Below, piece by piece: positions 1-5,004 of a stretch of 5,004 nucleotides of DNA (positions within the stretch are counted from its first letter, which is position 1; every line of letters begins with the position of its first letter). A program made the position numbers and the translations under genes. Where the stretch lies: NCBI GenBank assembly GCA_015494815.1, contig WGAK01000137.1:1-5004 (forward strand), in the 5' to 3' direction. Below the pieces are notes generated by a model. The model was not told the origin of the DNA. It searched no databases and was given only the letters and a program-made list of their open reading frames with translations. Origin of the DNA: Anaerolineales bacterium. GTDB taxonomy: Bacteria > Chloroflexota > Anaerolineae > Anaerolineales > DRMV01.

Positions 1-2
1 CC

Positions 3-77
3 GCCACGCCCACCCCGACCGCGACGCCAACGCCCACCGCGACCCCGACGCCGACGCCTACCCCCACGCCCACGCCG
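3..77 (+). repeat. Thr-Pro/Thr-Ala codon repeat (protein linker)
   Basis: About 25 codons alternate ACN (Thr) with CCN (Pro) or GCG (Ala). This gives a low-complexity, C-rich DNA tract with a six-base period. The units vary at third positions, so it is a degenerate coding repeat and not a perfect satellite. It probably starts upstream of the window. It encodes the flexible extracytoplasmic linker of the first gene. Confidence 0.85.
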
Positions 78-632
78 CACCCCGTCACCCAGGTGCGGCT
101 CACCCTCGACGACCTGCCCCCCGGCTATGTGGACCAAACTGACGAGTTTCGGGGCGCCATGGAATCGCTGTGGGACACGACGGCCGGAATCGAGGCCACG
201 GTGGAATATGCTTTCGTCAACGACGATGCCCTGACCATCCTGGCGGGTCAGACCTCCTGGTTCGACAGTACCGCCGCGGCCGCCGGGGCCCAGGTCCTGT
301 TGAACAAACCCGACATCGTGCGGGATATCATCCTCCAGGGCATAATAAACGACCCGAATTTTGCGGTGCAATCCAGCCATGCCCAGCCCGGCACGCTGGG
401 CGACCAAAGCGTCTATATCACCGTCCAGGGCAAGGACACCGAGACGAATTTGCCCTTTGATATCCAGATCTACGTGTTCATCCGAGGGCGCGCGCTGGTC
501 ATCGTGTTCCGCATGGCCGTGGACTTCCAGTCCCTGGGGCTGAACATCACTCCCGAAAACGACATTGCCCTGGAGGAACTGGCCTATCTGTTGGATTTAC
601 GCGCCCAAGAGGTCCAGGGCCTGCTGCCCTGA
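3..632 (+). CDS. Probably exported protein with Thr-Pro linker, C-terminal part (5' end outside window)
   Basis: The reading frame is open from the window edge to the TGA at 630-632, giving 209 visible residues. Residues 1-25 are an alternating Thr-Pro/Thr-Ala linker. Residues from about 31 to 209 form a compact domain beginning VRLTLDDLPPGYVD, with alternating hydrophobic stretches suggesting beta strands (for example IYVFIRGRALVIVFRM) and an acidic, helical-looking C-terminus. A GTG at 93 could be read as a start. It lies inside the same open frame just after the linker and has no evident ribosome binding site, so I treat it as an internal Val codon. Thr-Pro linkers of this kind usually tether a domain outside the membrane, behind a signal peptide or lipoprotein anchor; that part would lie upstream and is not visible. 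I do not recognise the domain and assign no function. The stop is 14 bases before the beta-CASP nuclease gene, so the two are probably co-transcribed. Confidence 0.8.
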   Translation, partial: ATPTPTATPTPTATPTPTPTPTPTPHPVTQVRLTLDDLPPGYVDQTDEFRGAMESLWDTTAGIEATVEYAFVNDDALTILAGQTSWFDSTAAAAGAQVLLNKPDIVRDIILQGIINDPNFAVQSSHAQPGTLGDQSVYITVQGKDTETNLPFDIQIYVFIRGRALVIVFRMAVDFQSLGLNITPENDIALEELAYLLDLRAQEVQGLLP

Positions 633-637
633 CACCT

Positions 638-642
638 GGAGG
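638..642 (+). promoter_or_regulatory. Ribosome binding site of the beta-CASP nuclease gene
   Basis: A full GGAGG lies four bases (TTCC) before the ATG at 647. It fixes the start of the nuclease gene. The tpx gene uses an almost identical arrangement (GGAGG, TTCT, ATG), which supports both starts. Confidence 0.85.
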
Positions 643-646
643 TTCC

Positions 647-2050
647 ATGCGCCTGACCTTTCACGGTGCAGCCCGCACGGTCACCGGCTCGCAGCATTTG
701 CTGGAGGTCAACGGCCATCGCGTGCTGCTGGAATGCGGCCTCTACCAGGGCCATCGCCGCGATTTCTACCGCATCAACCGCACCTTCCCCTACGACCCCC
801 GGCGGCTGGACGCGGTGTTGTTGTCGCACGCGCACATTGACCACAGCGGCAACCTGCCCAACCTGGTCAAGCAAGGCTATCGCGGGCCCATCTACGCCAC
901 CCCCGCCACCGTGCACCTGGCCAACATCATGCTGCTGGATTCGGGCCACATCCACGAGGCCGACGCGCGCTACCTGAACAAGAAGCGCCGCCGACGGGGT
1001 GAGCCGCCCATCGAGCCCCTGTACACGGTCGAAGACGCGGCCGCGGTGGCCGACCACTTCGTGCCCATTCCCTACGACCGGGCCTTCGAGGTGGTGCCCG
1101 GCGTCACCGCGCGCTTCGTCGAGGCCGGGCACATCCTGGGCTCCGCGGCCGTGGTGCTCGACATCCAGGAGCAAGGCCGACCGCCCTTCCGCCTGTGGTT
1201 CTCGGGCGACATCGGTCGCCGCCACCTGCCCATTTTGCGCGACCCCGTGCTGCCGCAACACCCCACCTTCCTGCTCATGGAAAGCACCTACGGCGACAAG
1301 CCCCATCGCGACCCCCGTTACGCGCGCGACGAACTGCGGGATGTAGTGGGGGCCACGCTACGCCGCGGGGGCCGGGTGGTGGTGCCGGCCTTCGCGGTGG
1401 GCCGCACCCAGACTTTGGTCTACTGGCTGCACCGCATGATGCAAGAGGGCGACATCCCCACTGCGCCCATCTTCGTGGATAGCCCCCTGGCGGTGAATGC
1501 CAGCGAGATTTACCGCGCCCACCCCGAATGCTACGACCGGGAAGCCCGGCGATTGCTGCGCGCCGGTGGGTTGGAGGAAGTGCTGGGCTTTGGCCGGGTG
1601 CATTACATTCGCAATGTCGAGGCGTCCAAGGCCCTCAATGACCGGGAGGGGCCGCTCATCATCATTTCGGCCTCGGGCATGGCCGAGACGGGCCGCATCC
1701 TCCATCACCTCAAGCACAGCATTGGCGACCCGCGCAACACGGTGCTCATCGTGGGCTGGGCCGCGCCCCACACCCTGGCCCGCCGCCTGGCCGAGCGCCA
1801 GCCGCGGGTGCGCATTTTCGGCGAGGAATACGAAGTGCGGGCCCAGATTGCCACCATCGGCGACCTCTCGGCCCACGCGGGGCAAGATTTGCTGTTGGAA
1901 TATGCCCTGGCCGGGCGGGATACCCTGCGGGCCATCTTTCTGGTGCACGGCGAGCCCAAGGGCGCGGAGCCTCTGATAGCCCTGCTGCGGGAACGCGGTT
2001 TTACGGCCGTGCACTATCCCGCGCGGCATGAGGCTGTGGAACTGCCCTGA
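647..2050 (+). CDS. Metallo-beta-lactamase/beta-CASP family ribonuclease (YSH1/CPSF73-like, COG1236 type)
   Basis: This 467-residue protein carries the full zinc-dependent RNase signature. The lactamase core has HAHIDH at 61-66 (motif 2), the GHILGSA His at 162 (motif 3) and the SGDIG Asp at 188 (motif 4). The beta-CASP insertion has ESTYGD at 212-217 (motif A), PAFAVGRTQ at 247-255, SASGM...HHLKH with His 353/354 (motif B) and LSAHA with His 410 (motif C). A final metal-ligand His is in VHGE at 434. All expected catalytic and metal-binding residues appear present, so the enzyme should be active. Length and motif order match bacterial and archaeal single-chain members such as Thermus TTHA0252, which process RNA by endo- and/or exonucleolytic cleavage in the cytoplasm. 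It lacks the N-terminal KH domains of archaeal CPSF homologues and the C-terminal domain of RNase J. The physiological RNA targets cannot be told from sequence. It is the last gene before an intrinsic terminator. Confidence 0.93.
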   Translation: MRLTFHGAARTVTGSQHLLEVNGHRVLLECGLYQGHRRDFYRINRTFPYDPRRLDAVLLSHAHIDHSGNLPNLVKQGYRGPIYATPATVHLANIMLLDSGHIHEADARYLNKKRRRRGEPPIEPLYTVEDAAAVADHFVPIPYDRAFEVVPGVTARFVEAGHILGSAAVVLDIQEQGRPPFRLWFSGDIGRRHLPILRDPVLPQHPTFLLMESTYGDKPHRDPRYARDELRDVVGATLRRGGRVVVPAFAVGRTQTLVYWLHRMMQEGDIPTAPIFVDSPLAVNASEIYRAHPECYDREARRLLRAGGLEEVLGFGRVHYIRNVEASKALNDREGPLIIISASGMAETGRILHHLKHSIGDPRNTVLIVGWAAPHTLARRLAERQPRVRIFGEEYEVRAQIATIGDLSAHAGQDLLLEYALAGRDTLRAIFLVHGEPKGAEPLIALLRERGFTAVHYPARHEAVELP

Positions 2051-2059
2051 TGAACGCTT

Positions 2060-2093
2060 GCGGCCGGGCTGGGTTGCCCGGCCGCTGGCTTTT
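2060..2093 (+). terminator. Rho-independent terminator after the beta-CASP nuclease gene
   Basis: A perfect 10-bp GC stem (2060-2069 with 2076-2085) encloses a six-base loop, TGGGTT, and is followed by TGGCTTTT. It begins nine bases after the stop codon. The T run is on the plus-strand side only; on the minus strand the stem is followed by AAGCG, so it is a weak candidate for terminating the convergent mogA transcript. Confidence 0.85.
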
Positions 2094-2125
2094 ACCCGCG
2101 CTGGGGCGCGCCGGCCCACAAATGC

Positions 2126-2632
2126 CTACGCCGCGGTACGATGCCCCTGTTCGGCCGCCGCGTCGCCGCGCAACAACTGCACCGCGTGGGGCAACACGGG
2201 CGCGATGACCGCGAAGTTCTCCACCGCGGCTTTGGGGCTGCCGGGCAGATTGACGATGAGGGTGCGCCCGCGAATGCCCGCCACCGCGCGCGACAGCATG
2301 GCGTGGGGGGTGATGCGCAAACTGGCCGCGCGCATGGCCTCGGCCAGTCCGGGGGCTTCCCGCTGGATGACCTGCCGCGTGGCCTCGGGCGTGACATCGC
2401 GCGGCCCAAAGCCCGTGCCGCCGGTGGTCAGAATGACGGCAATGTCGGGCCGTCGGCTCCAGGCCAGCAGCGCGGAGCGAATGGCCTCGATATCGTCGGG
2501 CACCAGGTCGGTCTCGACCACGGTCCAGCCCCGCTCGGCCACCGCACGCGCCAGGGCCGGGCCCGAACGGTCTTCCCGTTGCCCCGCAAAGGAGCGGTCG
2601 GACACGGTGAGGATGGCGAAAGACAGGGACAT
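2126..2632 (-). CDS. mogA: MogA/MoaB family molybdenum cofactor biosynthesis protein (molybdopterin adenylyltransferase type)
   Basis: The protein has 168 residues, the usual length for the family. The N-terminal ILTVSDR (7-13) and GQREDRSGP (17-25) are typical. The signature TTGGTGFGPRDVTPEAT spans 69-85 and includes the conserved Asp 79, a molybdopterin-site residue. SLRITPHAMLSRAVAGI (104-120) and NLPGSPKA (128-135) complete the MPT-binding fold. Proteins of this family adenylate molybdopterin with ATP in the cytoplasm before molybdate insertion. MogA and MoaB share the fold, and the sequence alone does not settle which name fits, so the symbol is provisional. The ATG at 2632 is preceded on the minus strand by TAGGA about seven bases upstream and GGGAG immediately upstream. 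tpx lies 49 bases upstream on the same strand, so co-transcription is possible, though there is no obvious functional link. No molybdoenzyme gene is in view. The gene converges with the nuclease gene. Confidence 0.92.
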   Translation of the reverse strand: MSLSFAILTVSDRSFAGQREDRSGPALARAVAERGWTVVETDLVPDDIEAIRSALLAWSRRPDIAVILTTGGTGFGPRDVTPEATRQVIQREAPGLAEAMRAASLRITPHAMLSRAVAGIRGRTLIVNLPGSPKAAVENFAVIAPVLPHAVQLLRGDAAAEQGHRTAA

Positions 2633-2640
2633 GCTCCCAT

Positions 2641-2654
2641 CCTACCTGGGTAGG
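2641..2654. repeat. 14-bp palindrome between tpx and mogA
   Basis: CCTACC-TG-GGTAGG is a perfect inverted repeat with a two-base centre, placed 9-22 bases before the mogA start codon. It could form a small hairpin (5-bp stem, 4-base loop) covering the purine-rich ribosome binding region of mogA, or be a dimeric protein site, or be chance. Confidence 0.4.
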
Positions 2655-2681
2655 GTGGTCGCCCCGGGCTGGGGGACGCGC

Positions 2682-3209
2682 TTACGCGGCGGCCAGGGCC
2701 TGTTTGGCGGCCTCCAGCACTTCGTCGTAGTTGGGCTCCATGCCCAGTTCGGGCATGTAATCCGCATAGACGATTTTGCCGTTGCGGTCCACCACGAACA
2801 CGGCCCGGCGCAGCAAGCGCACTTCCTTCAGCAAGCAGCCGTACTTGACGCCAAAGTCCATGTCTTTGTGGTCCGAGACCACCAGCACCTGGTCCACGCC
2901 CGCGGCGCCGCACCAGCGTTTTTGGGCAAAGGGCAAATCCGCGCTGATGACGACAATGGCAATATCCTCGCTCAGCGCGGCCGCGGCCTCGTTGAAGCGG
3001 CGGGTCTCACGGTCGCACACGGGCGTGTCCAGCGAGGGCACGGCCGCGATGATGCGCACCTTGCCCGCAGTGTGGGCCAGCACTTCGATGTCTTGCCAAT
3101 CCTGGGTGGTGGCGGTAAATTCGGGTGCGTCGTCGCCGGGCTTCAGGTCGGGCCCGACCACGGTCACTTCCATAGGACCAAAGCGAATCAAACCGCGTCG
3201 CTCGAGCAT
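2682..3209 (-). CDS. tpx: Thiol peroxidase, atypical 2-Cys peroxiredoxin (Tpx)
   Basis: This 175-residue protein reduces hydrogen peroxide and organic peroxides in the cytoplasm using thioredoxin. The peroxidatic site PSLDTPVCDRETRRFN spans 58-73 with catalytic Cys 65; Thr 62 and Pro 58 are family features. The resolving Cys 100 lies in SADLPFAQKRWCG (89-101). This pair, on the alpha2/alpha3 segments, distinguishes Tpx from AhpC and BCP types. Arg 135 in RRAVFVVD is the expected conserved arginine. There is one further Cys at 125 (YGCLLKE). The frame extends seven codons upstream to a TTG at 3230, but the ATG at 3209 has GGAGG (minus strand, 3214-3218) four bases before it, so I choose that start. 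A TATAAT element lies upstream at 3243-3248. mogA follows 49 bases downstream. Confidence 0.94.
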   Translation of the reverse strand: MLERRGLIRFGPMEVTVVGPDLKPGDDAPEFTATTQDWQDIEVLAHTAGKVRIIAAVPSLDTPVCDRETRRFNEAAAALSEDIAIVVISADLPFAQKRWCGAAGVDQVLVVSDHKDMDFGVKYGCLLKEVRLLRRAVFVVDRNGKIVYADYMPELGMEPNYDEVLEAAKQALAAA

Positions 3210-3213
3210 AGAA

Positions 3214-3218
3214 CCTCC
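3214..3218 (-). promoter_or_regulatory. Ribosome binding site of tpx
   Basis: GGAGG on the minus strand, with spacer TTCT before the ATG at 3209. It excludes the longer TTG-initiated version of the protein, whose coding region would run through this site. Confidence 0.85.
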
Positions 3219-3226
3219 TGGGTTTC

Positions 3227-3242
3227 GCAAAGGGTACTTTGC
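3227..3242. promoter_or_regulatory. Inverted repeat at the predicted tpx transcription start (possible operator)
   Basis: GCAAAG-GGTA-CTTTGC is a perfect 6-bp inverted repeat directly next to the TATAAT box. Transcription would start near 3236, inside the repeat, so one arm would be missing from the RNA. This fits a DNA-binding site better than an RNA hairpin. It does not resemble the PerR box. The regulator is unknown. Confidence 0.4.
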
Positions 3243-3248
3243 ATTATA
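3243..3248 (-). promoter_or_regulatory. Promoter -10 element of tpx
   Basis: The minus strand reads a perfect TATAAT 33 bases before the tpx start codon, in otherwise very GC-rich DNA. No good -35 hexamer is found at 16-18 bases; the closest match, GTGACC, is 22 bases away. The promoter may be weak, activator-dependent or read by another sigma factor. Predicted 5' leader is about 27 bases. Confidence 0.55.
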
Positions 3249-3253
3249 CCGCG

Positions 3254-3300
3254 AAAACGCGTCCGCGCCCGGTCACTATCCGGCCCGGTGCCGCGGACGC
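3254..3300 (-). terminator. Terminator-like hairpin after tRNA-Arg
   Basis: Nine-base perfect arms (3292-3300 and 3259-3267, GCGTCCGCG and its complement) enclose a 24-base loop that can itself pair through CCGG motifs. On the minus strand the stem is followed by GTTTTC, a short T run. It begins six bases after the tRNA 3' end, as expected for a tRNA terminator, and lies directly before the tpx -10 element. The short T run makes it of moderate strength. Confidence 0.6.
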
Positions 3301-3306
3301 CGGCAG

Positions 3307-3379
3307 CGCCCCAGGCAGGACTCGAACCTGCAACCGACGGCTTAGAAGGCCGCTGCTCTGTCCTTTGAGCTACTGGGGC
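3307..3379 (-). tRNA. tRNA-Arg, anticodon UCU
   Basis: The 73-base minus-strand sequence folds as a complete cloverleaf. The acceptor stem is GCCCCAG with CTGGGGC. The D stem is GCTC/GAGC around an eight-base loop, AAAGGACA. The anticodon stem is GCGGC/GCCGT, closed by a G-U pair, with loop CTTCTAA. The T stem is GCAGG/CCTGC with loop TTCGAGT. The variable loop has five bases. The anticodon TCT lies at 3344-3346, reading AGA and AGG arginine codons. The discriminator base is G. The 3' CCA is not encoded (CTG follows), so it must be added after transcription. The gene has its own promoter and terminator-like hairpin, so it appears to be a single-gene unit. Confidence 0.96.
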
Positions 3380-3392
3380 CGGCTCTGCTTCA

Positions 3393-3421
3393 AGTATACC
3401 GAAGGCGCGGCCGCGCGCCAA
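3393..3421 (-). promoter_or_regulatory. Sigma70-type promoter of tRNA-Arg
   Basis: On the minus strand, TTGGCG (3416-3421) and TATACT (3393-3398) are separated by exactly 17 bases. Transcription would start near 3386, about seven bases before the tRNA 5' end. The -10 matches five of six consensus bases and the -35 four of six. Confidence 0.7.
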
Positions 3422-3515
3422 GACCTGCCGCGCCGGGGGATGTGCGCAAATGTTGCCAGAGGGTATCCGAGGCGCAATGCGTGGACCGCGGGTAGCGGTG
3501 CGCAGCGCCCGGTAG

Positions 3516-3534
3516 GGGCGCACGGCGTGCGCCC
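3516..3534. repeat. Palindromic element GGGCGCACG-G-CGTGCGCCC
   Basis: Two nine-base arms are perfectly complementary around a single G; as RNA the realistic form is a 7-bp stem with a five-base loop. It is preceded by GGTAG. It resembles the small GTAGGGGCGC...GCGCCCC palindromes dispersed between genes in many GC-rich bacteria, here with the right flank diverged. That it is a family member is inference. Confidence 0.5.
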
Positions 3535-3559
3535 GCTCCTGACGCCGTCAGACAGGAGC
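3535..3559. repeat. Second inverted repeat abutting the first (GCTCCTG...CAGGAGC)
   Basis: Perfect seven-base arms enclose 11 bases. An alternative inner pairing, CTGAC-gcc-GTCAG (3539-3551), competes with it. It starts one base after the previous palindrome, so the two form a tandem stem-loop pair. Confidence 0.45.
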
Positions 3560-3730
3560 CCATGTCGCCTCGCGTGAGGCCCAGGCCCGCGCAGGGGATG
3601 GCTTCGCCGCTTGGCAGCGGCCAGCGGATAGGCGTCAGGTGTCAGCGGGCAGGGGTCTGCCCATCTGCAAATCCGCTCTCCCGCCTTACCGCCCATCCAC
3701 GTGTCTTTGCGTCCATCCGCCCGGTGGGGC

Positions 3731-3763
3731 GTCGGGCCGCGCGCCTGCCCCACGCGGCCCGAC
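3731..3763 (-). terminator. Hairpin after the Ig-like protein gene, possible terminator without T run
   Basis: Perfect 11-base arms (3731-3741 and 3753-3763) enclose an 11-base loop, 12 bases beyond the minus-strand stop codon. The position suits transcript end formation or RNA 3' protection for the minus-strand gene, but no T run follows on either strand, so intrinsic termination is uncertain. Confidence 0.4.
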
Positions 3764-3775
3764 CGTGGCGCCCCT

Positions 3776-5004
3776 TCACCCTCCGCCGTCCGGCGAACCC
3801 GCCGAGGGGTCGGGCAACAATTGCACTTCCATCTGGGCGCGCACATACGCCCGCCCGCCATAAGGGATGAGCCCTCCATCCAGGGGGTCGAAGACCTCGC
3901 TCGCCGCGCCCGCGCCCCCGGTGGTCCATATCACCAGTTGCAGGTGTTCGGGCAGGGACGAGGTCGAGAGCAGCCATTCGTTGCGGGCCGCGCGGCCCTC
4001 GGCCGCGACCAGGAGCCGGTAATGCGCGAATCCCTGCGGCCATTGGACCAGGGCCGGGTTGTTGGGATTGTGGGGGTCGCACTCGAGCAAGGCCGAACGG
4101 GCCTCAAAGTGCCACACGGCCACGTCCTCTTGTTCGCCGTCCACGGTCCAAACCATGCGCATGCGGGCCGGCATGCCTTGCAATTCGGGCGGTACCTGGA
4201 CATCCACCACATAGAGCACGGGCAACGCGCCATAAAACATCAGCAGGTCTACCGGCTCGCCCAATAGGGCCTGGGTCGTATAAATGGGTTGGCGCTGCCC
4301 CGGGTTCGGCGGTGTGGCCTTGGCCTCGGCCTCCAAAATCAGGCGGGTCACCCCGGTTTCGGGGTCCACTTCCACCTTCATGCTGGCACGGCCCTCGTGG
4401 CCGGTCTGCGTGGAGGCAACGCTATACGTCTGTCCCGGCTCCGGGAGGAAAAGCGGCGCCATCATCTGGCACGTGCCTTGCAGGTCCACCGGCGCGATAC
4501 GTCCGGGCAGCGTGTCCAGCAGGCGCCCATCGGCCTCGGCCACGGTCACCGCGGCCAGGGGGGAGGGTACCTCGGTGCGGAATCCCTCGGCCTGCAGCGC
4601 GCCCACACCAATCTCCAGCAGAGGGCCCACGGCCACATACAAGGGCATGGAGTCCTTGGGCGGACGCAGATTGGTCGGGGCGGTGTAGATGCGCGTGGCC
4701 TCAAAAGTCAGGGTTTCGACGCACGACTCATCACCCTGGCCCTTGTAGGTCAGGGTCAACTCCCCGGACTCGTCAACTTCCGTGGGCAAGGTGGGGTCCA
4801 ACTCGCCGCACGTGGGCTGCGCCTTGAGCGCCAGTTTGGCCGGTACGGCCTTCCCGGCCAGGTTGGTGACCCGAACCTGGAAATCGCGCTCGCCGGCCGG
4901 GGGCATGGTCAGCAAGGGGGTCTCCTCCAGATACACCGGGGGCGTGACCTCCACATCGCCGCACAAGCCGGCCTCGGCAAAGGTTTCCGCGAACTGCGCG
5001 TACG
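3776..5004 (-). CDS. Uncharacterised, probably secreted protein with Ig-like domain (5' end outside window)
   Basis: The minus-strand frame is open from the window edge to the TGA at 3776-3778, giving 408 visible residues. A TTG at 4966 could be taken as a start, but the frame continues upstream through at least 12 codons (YAQFAETFAEAG), so I regard the gene as truncated by the window. Visible residues about 17-120 look like an Ig-type beta-sandwich of the invasin/Big-1 style: VRVTNLAGKAVPAKLAL, then DESGELTLTYKG, then CVETLTFEA. The rest is alternating beta-strand sequence with no catalytic motif I recognise. Five Cys residues are visible, including Cys 14, 65 and 94, which might form disulfides outside the cytoplasm. 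The C-terminus is a short Pro/Gly/Ser/Asp tail (PDPSAGSPDGGG). No membrane segment is visible. Function unknown; an extracytoplasmic structural, adhesive or binding role is only a guess. Confidence 0.75.
   Translation of the reverse strand, partial: YAQFAETFAEAGLCGDVEVTPPVYLEETPLLTMPPAGERDFQVRVTNLAGKAVPAKLALKAQPTCGELDPTLPTEVDESGELTLTYKGQGDESCVETLTFEATRIYTAPTNLRPPKDSMPLYVAVGPLLEIGVGALQAEGFRTEVPSPLAAVTVAEADGRLLDTLPGRIAPVDLQGTCQMMAPLFLPEPGQTYSVASTQTGHEGRASMKVEVDPETGVTRLILEAEAKATPPNPGQRQPIYTTQALLGEPVDLLMFYGALPVLYVVDVQVPPELQGMPARMRMVWTVDGEQEDVAVWHFEARSALLECDPHNPNNPALVQWPQGFAHYRLLVAAEGRAARNEWLLSTSSLPEHLQLVIWTTGGAGAASEVFDPLDGGLIPYGGRAYVRAQMEVQLLPDPSAGSPDGGG

Larger units (their letters stand above)
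3422..3775. other. Intergenic spacer rich in short inverted repeats; no credible gene
   Basis: No open frame here shows protein-like composition or a usable ribosome binding site. The stretch holds a run of stem-loop candidates: 3516-3534, 3535-3559, 3567-3580 (GCCTC-gcgt-GAGGC), 3607-3620 (CCGCT-tggc-AGCGG), 3647-3662 (GGGCAG-gggt-CTGCCC) and 3731-3763. It also has repeated words on the minus strand, such as GGATGGACGC with GGATGGGCGG, and TGACACCTGACGCC. Such repeat-laden spacers are frequent in Chloroflexota genomes. The promoter of tRNA-Arg lies at its left edge. Confidence 0.6.

Noticed and set aside
1..92. C-rich tandem repeat that might look like a CRISPR array or microsatellite
   Set aside because: There is no repeat-spacer structure. 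It reads in frame as Thr-Pro/Thr-Ala codons continuous with the downstream gene.
584..1306. Minus-strand frames opposite the beta-CASP gene (also 1358-2119)
   Set aside because: They mirror the GC-biased third positions of a gene with all catalytic motifs intact on the plus strand, and show no family motif of their own.
2092..2409. Second minus-strand frame overlapping the mogA 3' half (and 2428-2913)
   Set aside because: Together these could suggest a frameshifted product, but mogA is intact over 168 residues and the other frames are Arg/Pro-rich shadows.
2028..3368. Long plus-strand open frame of 446 codons
   Set aside because: It runs antisense across mogA, tpx and the tRNA, which all have strong family motifs on the minus strand. 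Its own translation is low-complexity and Arg/Gly/Ala/Ser-rich, as expected for a shadow frame in GC-rich DNA.
3307..3379. tRNA gene as a possible integration site for a mobile element
   Set aside because: No integrase gene and no repeated tRNA 3' end are seen in the window, so there is no evidence for an att site.
3370..3879. Minus-strand frame across the spacer, and plus-strand frames 3562-3870 and 3701-4267
   Set aside because: Composition is Arg/Pro/Gly-rich without a recognisable domain. The frames cross the hairpins and overlap the tRNA or the Ig-like gene, and have no convincing ribosome binding site.

Overview
The window is strongly GC-rich bacterial DNA with four protein genes, one tRNA and one hairpin-rich spacer. 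Two things suggest a member of the Chloroflexota (Anaerolineae-like): the long Thr-Pro/Thr-Ala linker in the first gene, which is common in exported proteins of that phylum, and the style of the beta-CASP, Tpx and MogA proteins. This taxonomic call is an inference from impression, not from a search. Both ends of the window cut through a gene.

Left part, plus strand (1-2093): a partial gene encodes the C-terminal end of a probably exported protein, a Thr-Pro linker followed by a domain I do not recognise. It is followed after 14 bases by a complete metallo-beta-lactamase/beta-CASP ribonuclease gene with a good ribosome binding site. The pair looks like one transcription unit and ends at a clear intrinsic terminator (10-bp perfect stem plus a T run).

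Middle, minus strand (2126-3421), read right to left: a sigma70-type promoter, tRNA-Arg(UCU), a terminator-like hairpin, a TATAAT promoter element, tpx (thiol peroxidase) and mogA/moaB (molybdenum cofactor biosynthesis). The tpx and mogA genes are 49 bases apart and may be co-transcribed. mogA converges on the ribonuclease gene.

Right part: about 350 bases (3422-3775) hold no credible gene but contain six or so short inverted repeats. Then comes a minus-strand gene (3776 to beyond 5004) for the C-terminal 408 residues of a probably secreted protein with an Ig-like beta-sandwich domain and no function I can name.

The known genes are housekeeping or stress functions: RNA processing, peroxide detoxification, cofactor synthesis and a tRNA. 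I see no defence system, CRISPR array, transposase or phage gene. The most interesting items are modest: an inverted repeat placed at the predicted tpx transcription start, the hairpin cluster in the spacer, and two uncharacterised probably exported proteins.
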